This document shows positions 15,887-25,069 of a DNA stretch of 64,000 nt, piece by piece. The translations under genes were made by a program, and so were the position numbers. Positions within the stretch are counted from its first letter, which is position 1. The number at the start of each line of letters is the position of its first letter. A model generated the notes under the pieces. That model worked only from the letters and a program-made list of their open reading frames with translations. It did not search any database and had not been told where the DNA came from. The DNA is from JBDKVA01 sp039679375 (lineage in GTDB: Bacteria > Bacillota > Clostridia > Acetivibrionales > DTU013). The stretch lies in contig JBDKVA010000107.1 in NCBI GenBank assembly GCA_039679375.1, forward strand, positions 1 to 64,000, read 5' to 3'.

Positions 15887-15996
15887 ACAAATCGCCTCCA
15901 TAAAAAATATACCATTCCATAAGGTAAATGAACAGAATATTTTATCTAATCTCCATTCCCAGCATCTTTGCCAATTCGGCACGGCTTATGCCTTTT

Positions 15997-17688
15997 TCAA
16001 GCCTTCAAAGGAGGACGTATCCAGGCATGCTGTGGGCAAGTACCGTCATCAACAGACTTAGCATGGTATATAGTAACAAGTTCCTTCATTGCATCTTCCG
16101 CCAGTCTATTGCCTTCCAGCATAACTCCCCATGATTTGCAGGAAGGCCACGGCCATTCGTCCTCTTTGACAGCTTTGTACCTTTCCCTGTCAAGAAGGGT
16201 TCTTATATAAAGAATTCTCCATCGCCACGCTTTTTTCGCAAATTCGGGCAGTTTACCATTTACCCTTTCTGCGATTTCAAATGCCAGGTCTGCGTCATCA
16301 ATGTCCGCCCTGTTCCCATCAACCACTTTTAAGTGATTTTTCTCAATCAGCTCAACCATCTTTATCACATCATCCATTACATCCTTCGAAAACTCATATG
16401 AGATGTAGTCTTTAAGGCTTTCCTCGGCTGTTGTTCCGGCATCCCAGTAAAACCGGCTTATTACGACCTTGTTTATATCTTCGTATATTCCCTCGGAATA
16501 TGGAAATCCACCTTTAACTATATGCCTTACCTGCTTCCATAGTCTCTCGAATCTGCCCGGAAGCGGCGTTGCGCCGTATCCGCCCCACGGCGAAAGCCCC
16601 CACATGCTTATCTCGGGAAAATTCAAAAGAGGCAGTCTGCCGGGAACAGGGTTGTTAAGCGGATAAGAAGGAAAATCTTCATGCGAGTCGGCAAGTATAT
16701 AATCTACCCAGCTTTCCTTTCCCGCAAGTGCTTTTGAAAGTCCCTCCCATTCACCTTCGGGCGGGTTGTCGAATACCCATGTGGAAAGAATAACTCTTAT
16801 ATTGGGGAAGAATTTATGTGCAATCGCAGCAATAGCTTCCGAAATTGAAAGATATCCGTTTGCACCCCATGGATAGCACCTGTCGCATCCGCATCCTCCC
16901 TCATCATACGGCCAAAGGCAGAGATAATCCGGCGCAACATCCTTCATGTGCGAAAACACTTCCTCCATATTTTTAATGATATATTCTTTCGCTCCGGGGG
17001 CATTAGGACAAATATTATTTCCATTATTCCCTTTTCTTCCCGAAGGATCTATATTAGGAACTGCTTTTATATCTTCTCTCGCTTTTCTAAAATCCTGGTT
17101 CGGGACAACTATCAAACCGGTTTTCAGGCCCAATACCTTCGCAGAACGGTATATTTTTTTCATCTGATTAAAACTGTTTTCTGTTTCGGCATCATCCCAG
17201 CTAAAGAGATTGATTATCGGAAAAACCAGCATAATAGAATTCACTCCCCATAATGCAAGGTCCTCCATATAGCATGAAAGCTCGGATTCCGTAGCTACGT
17301 GGTACCAGTTGAAAAAGTGGCTTGCAAAATACATGCCCCTCACCTTTCCCTGGGGAATTGAAGTACCACGCCACGTTGAAGGCGTAACCCCCCCACAGCC
17401 GTATAATGATGTGTGCAGAAATTTCCCGATTCCATAAAGCAACCCCAGGCAATCATTTCCGGTTATGCTGATACAGCCATTGTTTCCATCTTCTATACGG
17501 AAGCCTTCTTCCCCAAAACCGGCGCAAACGGAAAGGTGGATATTTATATCCCCTTCACCTTCAATTACTACAGCAGGACACCGCGCTTCAATACGCTCTT
17601 TCAATATCAGTGCCATATGTTTGGAAGCAGCTTTTGACAGTTCTCCTGCTATAATTCCGACAGTTTGGGTAACAACACTATTACACAT
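15997..17688 (-). CDS. Putative glycoside hydrolase, GH20/GH67-like architecture
   Basis: 563 residues, AAAGGAG upstream of ATG. Residues 1-110 look like the small alpha/beta domain found before hexosaminidase and alpha-glucuronidase barrels (ISITGNDCLGLLYGIGKFLH). Then KVRGMYFASHFFNWYH and MEDLALWGVNSIMLVFP start a TIM barrel; YLCLWPYDEGGCGCDRC holds a candidate acidic pair with a Cys cluster. No signal peptide, so it works on intracellular oligosaccharides if active. Family assignment is tentative. Confidence 0.6.
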   Translation of the reverse strand: MCNSVVTQTVGIIAGELSKAASKHMALILKERIEARCPAVVIEGEGDINIHLSVCAGFGEEGFRIEDGNNGCISITGNDCLGLLYGIGKFLHTSLYGCGGVTPSTWRGTSIPQGKVRGMYFASHFFNWYHVATESELSCYMEDLALWGVNSIMLVFPIINLFSWDDAETENSFNQMKKIYRSAKVLGLKTGLIVVPNQDFRKAREDIKAVPNIDPSGRKGNNGNNICPNAPGAKEYIIKNMEEVFSHMKDVAPDYLCLWPYDEGGCGCDRCYPWGANGYLSISEAIAAIAHKFFPNIRVILSTWVFDNPPEGEWEGLSKALAGKESWVDYILADSHEDFPSYPLNNPVPGRLPLLNFPEISMWGLSPWGGYGATPLPGRFERLWKQVRHIVKGGFPYSEGIYEDINKVVISRFYWDAGTTAEESLKDYISYEFSKDVMDDVIKMVELIEKNHLKVVDGNRADIDDADLAFEIAERVNGKLPEFAKKAWRWRILYIRTLLDRERYKAVKEDEWPWPSCKSWGVMLEGNRLAEDAMKELVTIYHAKSVDDGTCPQHAWIRPPLKA

Positions 17689-17813
17689 TTTTTTCTCCTT
17701 TACATGTTTTACTTTATAAGAAAATCCAACAACTTCTGCTCATACTATCGCATTAATCTGATACATTTCCTTCTCTGATAAAATCGCTTCCTGTCAGGTC
17801 ATTCCAGATATAT

Positions 17814-18803
17814 CTAGTCAGTCCTTCCATCATCCACGTCAAACACTGGAGGGAAAACGATAATACCGGATTTAGCCAACCCCTTTTCCGCTTTTTCACA
17901 ATAACCTGAAATAGGGCTATCCTGATCAAGAATTTTGATCATGAAAGCTTTATAGGCAGTATGTTCATCCAACACCTCAATAGTATCGGTGTTGCCAAGT
18001 ACGAGCCGCATTTTTTCAGCAGTCACTGCAATATGTATTTCACCCTGCGCTTTACCAAACTTTTTCCATCCGATATAAGCCAGAATATCCTGAACGTCCG
18101 AACTATTTGCCAGTAATTCCTTGATATTCGACGGATTCGACCTGTCATGCCTGACATATCCTAAAATGCTGTTATTTTTGATTACGATCAAACTGCGGCA
18201 TTCCAAATTGTGATTGCTCCATTCGCTTATGTTTTTACCTGGCAGTAATGCAAGATCATCATTTCCGTGTTGTCTTACCCATGCATTAAGTATCCACGGA
18301 ATGTCCTGCCCATTAACGGGTCTATCGGAAAAATCCTCATTACTAAAATGGTCCGTATTGATACTAACTTTACTGCCTGACAATGAAAACATTGCTGTCT
18401 TATAGCCAAACCTTGGATAATACCCCACATGACCGCAAAGTAATGAAAAAGCGCACCCACGCTCCCTCGCTTTTTTATGCCCTTCCTCTATCAGCATGCT
18501 TCCGATGCCTTTATGCTGAAATTCCGGCATTACAGCCACCGGAGCCAGTACTGCTCCCAATTGTTCTTCCCCAAGGACTATAAATCTGAAAGGTGAAAAA
18601 AGTACATGCCCTATGATTTTTCCATTTAATTCGGCAACTAACGACAATTCAGGGTCAAACATGCTATTGTGCCTGAGCAGGTCCACCAGAATAGGCTCTG
18701 AAACATATTGATTGTCCGGATGCCACCCAAGAAAAGCCTCGTAGTTTACATTCGCAATGCTGTTATAATCAGATATTCTCTCACTTCGTATTTTTATATC
18801 CAT
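17814..18803 (-). CDS. GNAT acetyltransferase with extra C-terminal domain
   Basis: 329 residues, GGAGGT upstream. Residues 1-150 are a GNAT fold with the acetyl-CoA loop VMPEFQHKGIGSMLIEEG and the YhbS-like HVGYYPRFGYK. The C-terminal ~150 residues form a second domain I do not recognise, possibly a degenerate second GNAT lobe. It follows the 51-residue basic protein by 31 bases, so they are likely one operon. Substrate unknown. Confidence 0.8.
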   Translation of the reverse strand: MDIKIRSERISDYNSIANVNYEAFLGWHPDNQYVSEPILVDLLRHNSMFDPELSLVAELNGKIIGHVLFSPFRFIVLGEEQLGAVLAPVAVMPEFQHKGIGSMLIEEGHKKARERGCAFSLLCGHVGYYPRFGYKTAMFSLSGSKVSINTDHFSNEDFSDRPVNGQDIPWILNAWVRQHGNDDLALLPGKNISEWSNHNLECRSLIVIKNNSILGYVRHDRSNPSNIKELLANSSDVQDILAYIGWKKFGKAQGEIHIAVTAEKMRLVLGNTDTIEVLDEHTAYKAFMIKILDQDSPISGYCEKAEKGLAKSGIIVFPPVFDVDDGRTD

Positions 18804-18834
18804 TGTCTATACCTCCCTCCATAGTCCTTTATAT

Positions 18835-18990
18835 TCATTTTTCATAACCGTCCTTTACTAATTTCTTTTCATTCTGTCTGCGTTTCTTTTTATTTTTTGT
18901 GTCATTCTCCTGTACTCTGGTTCGGGGGTTTATCACCCAGCTATTACGTATTTCCTTGATATAATCAAAAGCACTTTTCTTTTTCATCAT
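18835..18990 (-). CDS. Small basic protein (51 residues)
   Basis: The frame starts MMKKKSAFDYIKEIRNSW, continues VINPRTRVQEN and ends in a run of Lys/Arg (NKKKRRQNEKK). AGGTGG precedes the two ATG codons. The 'W.INP.TRV.....KK' pattern recurs in short clostridial proteins as far as I recall, and the coding frame is complete with a normal ribosome site. It lies upstream of the GNAT gene in the same direction. The high positive charge suggests nucleic acid or ribosome binding; function unknown. Confidence 0.65.
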   Translation of the reverse strand: MMKKKSAFDYIKEIRNSWVINPRTRVQENDTKNKKKRRQNEKKLVKDGYEK

Positions 18991-19503
18991 AATCACCATC
19001 CACCTTTTATTTTGATTTTACTTAATAACCTTCTGTCTACGATTTCAAGACTGCACTGGACAAGCAGTTCCCCAGCTCCGAAAGTCTCTTGTAAAACAAG
19101 CGCAAAAAATCCGTAGATATCGGCCACCTACGGATCTGATTGGGATATTCATCATATTGATTTGTACCCCGTCATATTAATAAAAGCAATAAAAAAAACA
19201 CGCTACCAATGCGTGCTCGCCCATGCATCCTGGTTGCTCGAAAGAAGCTGCACATGGTATTACAAATACCATCTATTAAGCTCATTAATATATTGTTCCT
19301 TGTCAGGAACGGCATATCATCAAGCCCTCATATACGCATCCGAATACCTGTGCCGATATTCAATTATTGAAAAACCACCTCAACATTTTTTGCCGACATT
19401 AACACAACTCCTTTCTAACAAAAATTCAATTTCTGCATTACTCTGCAGGAATTAATTCATTTTCATTATATGTTTATTTCCAGACACTGTCAACACTGAT
19501 TTT
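18991..19503. other. Intergenic region with two hairpins
   Basis: ATCCGTAG/CTACGGAT (19109-19135) forms an 8-bp stem. On the minus strand GCACGC-attggta-GCGTGT followed by eight T (about 19215-19190) looks like an intrinsic terminator for a minus-strand transcript. A ribosome site AGAAAGGAG precedes an ATG at 19408 (minus) that codes only 11 residues (MSAKNVEVVFQ). No full gene seen; it may encode a small RNA or a decayed gene. Confidence 0.4.
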
Positions 19504-19707
19504 GCAGGCGCTATAACTTAAAACTTTTAAGGTTTAGGCACTTCCGGGCAGACAACAGCGGTTCTGAATATGGCAGGTTTTAAGGCTCGATCACTCAATA
19601 TCAGCCTGAATAATGGCTGGCTCAAAGCCGGTTATCCTATTGTTAAAGACAATAAAATACGGATACATCTATCGGAATTGATTAAGGGCGTCTTGCAGAA
19701 AAGTTAA
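19504..19707 (+). pseudogene. Remnant of a rhodanese-domain gene
   Basis: The frame AGAIT, two stop codons, then GLGTSGQTTAVLNMAGFKA, SLNISLNNGWLKAGYP and a tail to TAA at 19705. The pieces match the 'HI.GAIN' turn and the active-loop/C-terminal part 'Y..GQT......LN..GF.a.sL..G..NGW...GYP' of rhodanese domains. The segment between them, the start, and the catalytic Cys (Thr-Ser where Cys is expected) are missing. It is a decayed gene. Confidence 0.65.
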
Positions 19708-19715
19708 GACGCCCT
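19685..19715. terminator. Hairpin between rhodanese remnant and etfA
   Basis: AGGGCGTCTT and AAGACGCCCT form a perfect 10-bp stem around an 11-base loop. The flanking T-run is short (TATT), so termination is probable but not certain. It lies 40 bases after the etfA stop on the minus strand. Confidence 0.5.
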
Positions 19716-19755
19716 ATTGGAACTGGCTAAAGTGACTATTATAACAGTTAATGGT

Positions 19756-20949
19756 TTACCCAAGTCGTTTCTTAAACTCTGCAGTTAAAGCCGGAAGAAC
19801 CTCGAGCACATCACCGACAATACCGAAGGTTGCAACTTTAAATATAGGAGCATCAGGGTTTTTGTTTATTGCAATGATTGTATCGGATGAGGACATCCCG
19901 GCTAAATGCTGAACAGCTCCTGATATGCCACAAGCAAAGTATACCTTGGGGCCTACGGTTTTACCGGTCTGGCCTACCTGGTGGCTGTATTCGATCCATC
20001 CTGCGTCAACTGTCGCACGCGATGCTCCTACGGCTCCGCCAAGGACTGCCGCCAATTCCTCGACCAGTGCGAAATTCTTAGGGTCGCCCATGCCTCTGCC
20101 GCCTGAAACGATAATATCCGCTTCTGTCAAATTCACCTTTTCACATAATGTTGTAACCACATCAACTACTTTTACCTTTACATCCTCCGGTATTACAATT
20201 TCCGGCCGGATGATCTCTCCATTTCGAGACATGTCCGGTTCAAGAGCCTTCATAACCTTTGGCCTGACTGTCGACATCTGCGGCCTATGGTTCGGGCATA
20301 TGATGGTAGCCATCAGATTACCTCCAAATGCAGGCCGTGTCTGGAGCAGCAATCTTTTCTCCAAGTCTATTTCAAGCTTCGTACAATCAGCCGTAAGGCC
20401 GGTATTCAGCCTGGAAGCGACTCTTGGTGCAAGCGAACGGCCATAAGTAGTCGCTCCCAGAAGTACGATTTCCGGCTTGTATCTGCTGATAAGCTGTACA
20501 AATATATCCGCATAAGATTCATCATTATAATCCTTCAAGGAAGGATCATCCACCAGATATACCTCATCGGCTCCATATGATACTAATTTTTTTGCGGCAG
20601 CTTCCACATTTTCACCTATTAGAACAGCTGCCAGCTTTACTTTAAGCTGATCCGCCAGTTTTCTGCCTTCGCCGAGCAATTCCAGTGCAACATTTGCCGG
20701 CTCGCTGTTTTTCTGCTCACCAAATACCCACACATTCTTATAAAGTGAAAGATCAGAAGAATTTCCACTCTCATCCTTTTCAAAGTCGATCGCCTTAAAC
20801 TTGCAGGAAGAGACACAAGCTCCGCAAAGAGTACAATTGTCCTGTATTACAGCCTTTTTATCAACCACCTTGATGGCGTTGAAGGGGCAGCCTCCTACAC
20901 ACATCCTGCATCCATAACATTTATCCAAAAGTATTTTTATATTTGCCAT
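19756..20949 (-). CDS. etfA: Electron transfer flavoprotein alpha subunit with N-terminal ferredoxin domain
   Basis: 397 residues. Residues 1-60 carry two [4Fe-4S] motifs (CYGCRMCVGGCPF and CTLCGACVSSCKF). The rest is EtfA: the N-terminal alpha/beta lobe and the FAD-binding lobe with SGGRGMGDPKNF, GASRATVDAGW, QVGQTGKTVGPK and GISGAVQHLAGM. It pairs with EtfB (28 bases upstream in the operon) to pass electrons to or from the acyl-CoA dehydrogenase. The added ferredoxin domain is found in some clostridial ETFs and allows direct exchange with iron-sulfur carriers. Confidence 0.95.
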   Translation of the reverse strand: MANIKILLDKCYGCRMCVGGCPFNAIKVVDKKAVIQDNCTLCGACVSSCKFKAIDFEKDESGNSSDLSLYKNVWVFGEQKNSEPANVALELLGEGRKLADQLKVKLAAVLIGENVEAAAKKLVSYGADEVYLVDDPSLKDYNDESYADIFVQLISRYKPEIVLLGATTYGRSLAPRVASRLNTGLTADCTKLEIDLEKRLLLQTRPAFGGNLMATIICPNHRPQMSTVRPKVMKALEPDMSRNGEIIRPEIVIPEDVKVKVVDVVTTLCEKVNLTEADIIVSGGRGMGDPKNFALVEELAAVLGGAVGASRATVDAGWIEYSHQVGQTGKTVGPKVYFACGISGAVQHLAGMSSSDTIIAINKNPDAPIFKVATFGIVGDVLEVLPALTAEFKKRLG

Positions 20950-20977
20950 AAAATAACCTCCAAAATATATTGTAGCA

Positions 20978-21772
20978 TCAGCCGCATACGGGGAACTGCA
21001 TTTCCATCAGCTTCTCCGCCAGCTTCCCGGCCTGTTCCTGCGCATCTCCTTCAATCATTTCGCTCTTGATATCATGAACCGGTACGAATGTTTTGACTAC
21101 CTGTGTGGGTGAACCCTTCAAGCCGCAGCGGTTCTTGTCCGCATTAATATCGTCTGCAGTCCAGACTTGTACTACAGCCTTTTTAGCCCGCATCATACCT
21201 TTAATGGAAGGCAGCCTGGGTTCGTTTATTTCTTTCACAACAGTGATCACTGCCGGTAGAGGCATCTCTATTACTTCGTATCCATCCTCGGTCATTCTCT
21301 GGCAACGGATATATCCATCTTTTATTTCTTCGATCTTTCTTACATAAGTAGTATGAGGATATCCCAGCTTTTCAGCAAGGCTCGGACCCACCTGAGCAGT
21401 ATCGCCGTCGGTAGCCTGCTTGCCGCAGATGATCAGATCCGCATCGCCTATCTTGCGGATACCCATTGAAAGCGCATAGGAGGTCGCAAGCGTATCGGCT
21501 CCGGCAAAGGCTCTGTCACTGAGCAGAACCGCTTCATCCGTTCCGAGGGCAATGGTTTCCTTTAAAAGATCCGCAACAGCCGGTATACCCATGCTCAGAA
21601 CTGTTACCTTTCCGCCTGTTTTCTCCTTGATACGCAGCGCTTCTTCAACTGCATAGGTATCAAAAGGATTTACAATAGCTTCGACACCCTCCCGGATAAT
21701 TGTATTTGTTTCCTTGTTCATCTTTACTTCCGTTGTTCCAGGTACCTGCTTAACACATACAACGATGTTCAT
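20978..21772 (-). CDS. etfB: Electron transfer flavoprotein beta subunit
   Basis: 264 residues from ATG 21772 (MNIVVCVKQVPGT, the normal EtfB opening); a GTG at 21787 would add five residues but touches the GGGG. The signature ICGKQATDGDTAQVGPSLAE and VNPFDTYAVEEALRIKE are present. EtfB binds AMP or, in bifurcating types, a second FAD together with EtfA. The bcd-etfB-etfA order is the classic clostridial butyryl-CoA dehydrogenase arrangement, here without crt, hbd or thl. Confidence 0.95.
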   Translation of the reverse strand: MNIVVCVKQVPGTTEVKMNKETNTIIREGVEAIVNPFDTYAVEEALRIKEKTGGKVTVLSMGIPAVADLLKETIALGTDEAVLLSDRAFAGADTLATSYALSMGIRKIGDADLIICGKQATDGDTAQVGPSLAEKLGYPHTTYVRKIEEIKDGYIRCQRMTEDGYEVIEMPLPAVITVVKEINEPRLPSIKGMMRAKKAVVQVWTADDINADKNRCGLKGSPTQVVKTFVPVHDIKSEMIEGDAQEQAGKLAEKLMEMQFPVCG

Positions 21773-21868
21773 AGTAACAAATCTCACCCCTTAGAAAATA
21801 ATAACGCAAAAAATCATGCGTATGCAGAATTCGTTTTGCTGCTTTCGATATGGTTTCCAAATGATTCA

Positions 21869-21912
21869 GGCATGTAGTGCAAGAACCATACGGTTCACAT
21901 ACGCTACATGCC
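21869..21912. repeat. Stem-loop between acyl-CoA dehydrogenase and etfB
   Basis: GGCATGTAG and CTACATGCC are a perfect 9-bp inverted pair; an inner GAACC/GGTTC can also pair. No T-run, so it is more likely an mRNA processing or stability hairpin than a terminator. Confidence 0.5.
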
Positions 21913-22012
21913 GGAATGATTCATTTTAGCATAATTCAAATAGTGCTTCAACGAATTTTGAATGAATGCAAAATATATTATAATAAATACCTAAAATATT
22001 ATAGAGTCTGTA

Positions 22013-23167
22013 TTACTTTTTGGAAGATTCCTTTATGAGTTCCAAAGCAATAACATTTCTCTGAATCTGGTTTGTACCCTCATAAATCTGTGTAATCTTT
22101 GCATCCCTCATCCTTTTCTCAATCGGATATTCCTTCATATATCCATATCCTCCAAGAACCTGAACTGCATCAACTGTAACCTTCATTGCCGTATCGGATG
22201 CAAAGACCTTGCACATAGCCGACTCCTTGGAGAACTCCTTCGCACCGCTGTCAATATAGCGGCAGGTCTGGTAGATCAAAGCTCTTGCAGCTTCTATCTG
22301 AATCGCCATATCGGCCAGAATATGCTGGATCGCCTGGAATGACGATATGGGCTGGTTGAATTGGACTCTCTGCCTTGAATACTTCACCGCTTCCTCAAAC
22401 GCGCCCTGCGCAATACCTAAAGCCTGTGAAGCGACACCCGGTCTGGTCCTGTCAAGCGTTTTCATCGCTACGATAAAGCCCATGCCTTCCCTCGAGAGCA
22501 AATTTTCTTTTGGTATTCTGCAGTTTTCAAAAACAAGCTCCCTGGTGCAGGATGCGCGGATGCCCATTTTATTTTCTTTTTTACCAAACGAGAAACCGGG
22601 AGTACCTTTCTCAACAATAAATGCTGAAAAGCCTCTTGCGCCCTTGCTTCTGTTGGTGCAGGCAATAACCGTATAAACATCGGCCTCTCCGCCGTTTGTG
22701 ATCCACTGCTTTGTTCCGTTTAGAACATATTCATCCCCGTCGAGTACAGCTGTTGTTTGTATACCGGCGGCATCGCTGCCGGCATTAGCTTCAGTCAGGC
22801 CGAAAGCGGCAAGTTTTTTACCTGCTGCGATATCGGGAAGGTACTTCTTTTTCTGTTCTTCATTGCCAAAAAGAATAATCGGGAAGGTTCCAAGTCCGGT
22901 ACCTGCAAATGCCAAAGAAATTCCGCCGCAAGCGCGACTCAGTTCTTCAACGACCAGTGCCATTTCGAGTATGCCTCCGCCAAGCCCGCCATACTCTTCG
23001 GGTATATAAACACCGCACAAGTCAGAATCGGCAAGGATCTTCACGATATCATGCGGAAATTTGCCTTCTTCATCGTACTGAATGGCTACCGGCGCAATTT
23101 TTTCATCGGCTATTTTTGCAGCCAGCTCCTTAATCATTTGCTGTTCTTCCGTCAGGAAATAATTCAT
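22013..23167 (-). CDS. Acyl-CoA dehydrogenase, short-chain/butyryl-CoA type
   Basis: 384 residues from ATG 23167 (GGAG upstream; GTG 23176 is an alternative). YFLTEEQQMIKELA opens the protein, FGLTEANAGSDA is the FAD/substrate signature, and the C-terminal QVLGGYGYMKEYPIEKRMRD and IYEGTNQIQR contain the catalytic Glu region of short-chain dehydrogenases. It reduces crotonyl-CoA to butyryl-CoA or oxidises a related acyl-CoA, with the EtfAB encoded downstream. No other butyrate pathway gene is adjacent, so another acyl-CoA is possible. Confidence 0.92.
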   Translation of the reverse strand: MNYFLTEEQQMIKELAAKIADEKIAPVAIQYDEEGKFPHDIVKILADSDLCGVYIPEEYGGLGGGILEMALVVEELSRACGGISLAFAGTGLGTFPIILFGNEEQKKKYLPDIAAGKKLAAFGLTEANAGSDAAGIQTTAVLDGDEYVLNGTKQWITNGGEADVYTVIACTNRSKGARGFSAFIVEKGTPGFSFGKKENKMGIRASCTRELVFENCRIPKENLLSREGMGFIVAMKTLDRTRPGVASQALGIAQGAFEEAVKYSRQRVQFNQPISSFQAIQHILADMAIQIEAARALIYQTCRYIDSGAKEFSKESAMCKVFASDTAMKVTVDAVQVLGGYGYMKEYPIEKRMRDAKITQIYEGTNQIQRNVIALELIKESSKK

Positions 23168-23366
23168 TGTACACACTCCTTTTAGGGCAAAATTTTCAGT
23201 TCGAGTACAAACAATTTACACAATGAATGCTCTCTGCAAGCAAGTTTTATAGTGCTTGCAGCCTCAAGCAAGAGGCACGTTCCATCGCCGTCCTGCTATT
23301 AAATGCTTCTTTAGTAATAATTTCAAAGTTAGCATTTGCTAATATTATCAGGTAATAAAATTAATA

Positions 23367-23570
23367 CTAAAAGTATAATATAAAATCCATTACTATGCAA
23401 TCATTTCTCAAAAAATTGCAATAACTAATATCCTCACTATCAACCGAAAAATTTGTTGCACTATATACCCCATCAATAATAAAGCCTATCCTTTCATGCT
23501 TATGCAAAACTCCGATGCTGACTGTCTCCTTAGCAGTATCGCCAAATTTAACATATCCTGCGACCTGCCA
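23367..23570 (-). pseudogene. Possible decayed coding fragment
   Basis: A 67-codon open frame without a start codon reads VAGYVKFGDTAKETVSIGV, then LHKHERIGFIIDGVYSATNF and a tail to the stop. It has protein-like composition in an otherwise AT-rich gap, but I do not recognise a family. The rest of the 23168-23600 gap shows no feature. Confidence 0.25.
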
Positions 23571-23600
23571 TTACAATTCAGATTTATGAGTTAAGAGATA

Positions 23601-23636
23601 AAATAAAACTTTCCTGCAAGCGGGAAAGTTTTATTT
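23601..23636. terminator. Bidirectional terminator
   Basis: AAATAAAACTTTCC pairs with GGAAAGTTTTATTT (14 bp) around an 8-base loop, with A/T runs on both sides. It lies 22 bases after the stop of the flavin-binding protein gene on the minus strand. Confidence 0.85.
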
Positions 23637-23658
23637 TGCATCCAATGATTTGGCAAGC

Positions 23659-24093
23659 CTATAAAATACTTTTACCTTTATTAATATTATCAAATTCCTT
23701 ATATATGGAATCGATCCATAAAACCACTTTATCAGTAGTGAATTTTAACACACAATAATTAGTATCCTCCATACCGCCCGGAAAAAAGCTTCCTAAGCCA
23801 TCTTCCCAAAGCTCCTTTTTGATTCCAGGCTCTGTCAGAACCTCAATTGTCCCCATCAGCGAGATATTGTTGCCTCCATCACAGTAGCATAGTCCTGCCT
23901 TATTGCCTATGCGGAGGCACTTTGCCTTTCCGGATGTAAGACTTGTCGTAAACCAGATGTGCTTTATTCCGTCAGTTTTTATGTTCGAAATTGTAGATGC
24001 CTTGGGGAATCCGTCCTCATCAATCAATGCTATAACTGCAGTTTTCTCCGCCTTAACGATAGCTTCCGCTCTCGTAATTATTCCATCGCTCAT
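23659..24093 (-). CDS. Pyridoxamine 5'-phosphate oxidase-like FMN-binding protein
   Basis: 144 residues, start at the ATG four bases after GGAGGTA (24093). KAEKTAVIALIDEDGFPKAS, IWFTTSLTSGKAKCLR and GLCYCDGGNNISLMGTIEVL follow the split-barrel fold of the general stress protein 26 group. These bind FMN or related cofactors and reduce small substrates; the exact reaction is not predictable. It ends in a strong terminator and follows the DUF3795 gene. Confidence 0.75.
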   Translation of the reverse strand: MSDGIITRAEAIVKAEKTAVIALIDEDGFPKASTISNIKTDGIKHIWFTTSLTSGKAKCLRIGNKAGLCYCDGGNNISLMGTIEVLTEPGIKKELWEDGLGSFFPGGMEDTNYCVLKFTTDKVVLWIDSIYKEFDNINKGKSIL

Positions 24094-24133
24094 CATTACC
24101 TCCACCTAACGTTTTAATACTTTTATTTTATTG

Positions 24134-24409
24134 TCATTCTGAACACTCTTCTTCCATCCATTTTCTACACATTTCGATTCTGGCACCGGGAGGATTATCT
24201 CCGTGTTCCTTGTCATATGAATATTCCTTTATTACTTCGCATGGGAAATCAGCACACTTGCCGCAGTGAGACAATTTTTTTGCTTCGCAGCACTTCTTGA
24301 CACTGCATTCCCCCCAAAAAATCGTGCCGGCATTTACACATCCCGGACAATTATTTGGCTCCCTGTAAGAGCATTCGCTGCACAAAATGCCGCATCTCGA
24401 TTCAACCAT
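24134..24409 (-). CDS. DUF3795 cysteine-rich protein
   Basis: 91 residues from ATG 24409. Ten or more cysteines are arranged as RCGILCSECSY, NCPGCVN, CSVKKCCEAKK and HCGKCADFPCEVI, the DUF3795 pattern, probably binding zinc or an iron-sulfur cluster. The open frame upstream to 24454 is ignored because AAAGGGCGG precedes 24409. Function unknown. Confidence 0.8.
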   Translation of the reverse strand: MVESRCGILCSECSYREPNNCPGCVNAGTIFWGECSVKKCCEAKKLSHCGKCADFPCEVIKEYSYDKEHGDNPPGARIEMCRKWMEEECSE

Positions 24410-24583
24410 ACACAACCGCCCTTTCAATATTGATATATATGACGAATATATCACAGCGAATAAGACAGCTATATGTCATGTTCATAATTTAGTAGAATAT
24501 TTCTAGCCACTTGCATTCTTTCTTCGGCCAGATCAGTCGGTTTCAGGAAAATGCAATCTGGAGTTTAGAACACCAAAATACGC

Positions 24584-25012
24584 CTAAAACCACTTGATAA
24601 AATTTTTTTGCTCTTTTCGCAGCACGTATCCGCAGGCAAGGTAAAACTGGTGTGCTATAGTCCTGTTAAAGCCTGAAACCAGGCGAATGCCTTTTGAACC
24701 AGACCCTTTTGCCCATTCTTCAGCTGTCTGGATCAGCCTCCTTCCGATCCCCATTTTGCGGTAAGCTTCATCAACAACCAAAGCCATTATATTTTTTAGA
24801 TTGTCACAGTAGGTACATTCATAGGAACTCAAGTGTATATATCCGGCAACTTTTCCCTCATGATCTGCAACAAAGATTTTATCCTCTGTTAAGTCCAGAA
24901 TAACTTGCAGCTTATCCTTCGTCTTTTCAACAGGATAATCGTACCCCAGCCCTTCTTTATTTAAGCGGTAAATATCCTCATAATCCTCTATCGCTGCTTT
25001 ACGAATGATCAT
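24584..25012 (-). CDS. GNAT family N-acetyltransferase
   Basis: 142 residues covering one GNAT fold. The acetyl-CoA loop is VDEAYRKMGIGRRLIQTAEE, and the C-terminal HQFYLACGYVLRKEQKNF motif is typical. Cytoplasmic; substrate unknown. GGGGG upstream of the ATG; it follows the YdcF-like gene by 57 bases in the same direction. Confidence 0.88.
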   Translation of the reverse strand: MIIRKAAIEDYEDIYRLNKEGLGYDYPVEKTKDKLQVILDLTEDKIFVADHEGKVAGYIHLSSYECTYCDNLKNIMALVVDEAYRKMGIGRRLIQTAEEWAKGSGSKGIRLVSGFNRTIAHQFYLACGYVLRKEQKNFIKWF

Positions 25013-25069
25013 AACATCAACCCCCGCATTATTTCATTCAGTGATTCAAAATGGCTTCCAGCATGCATA

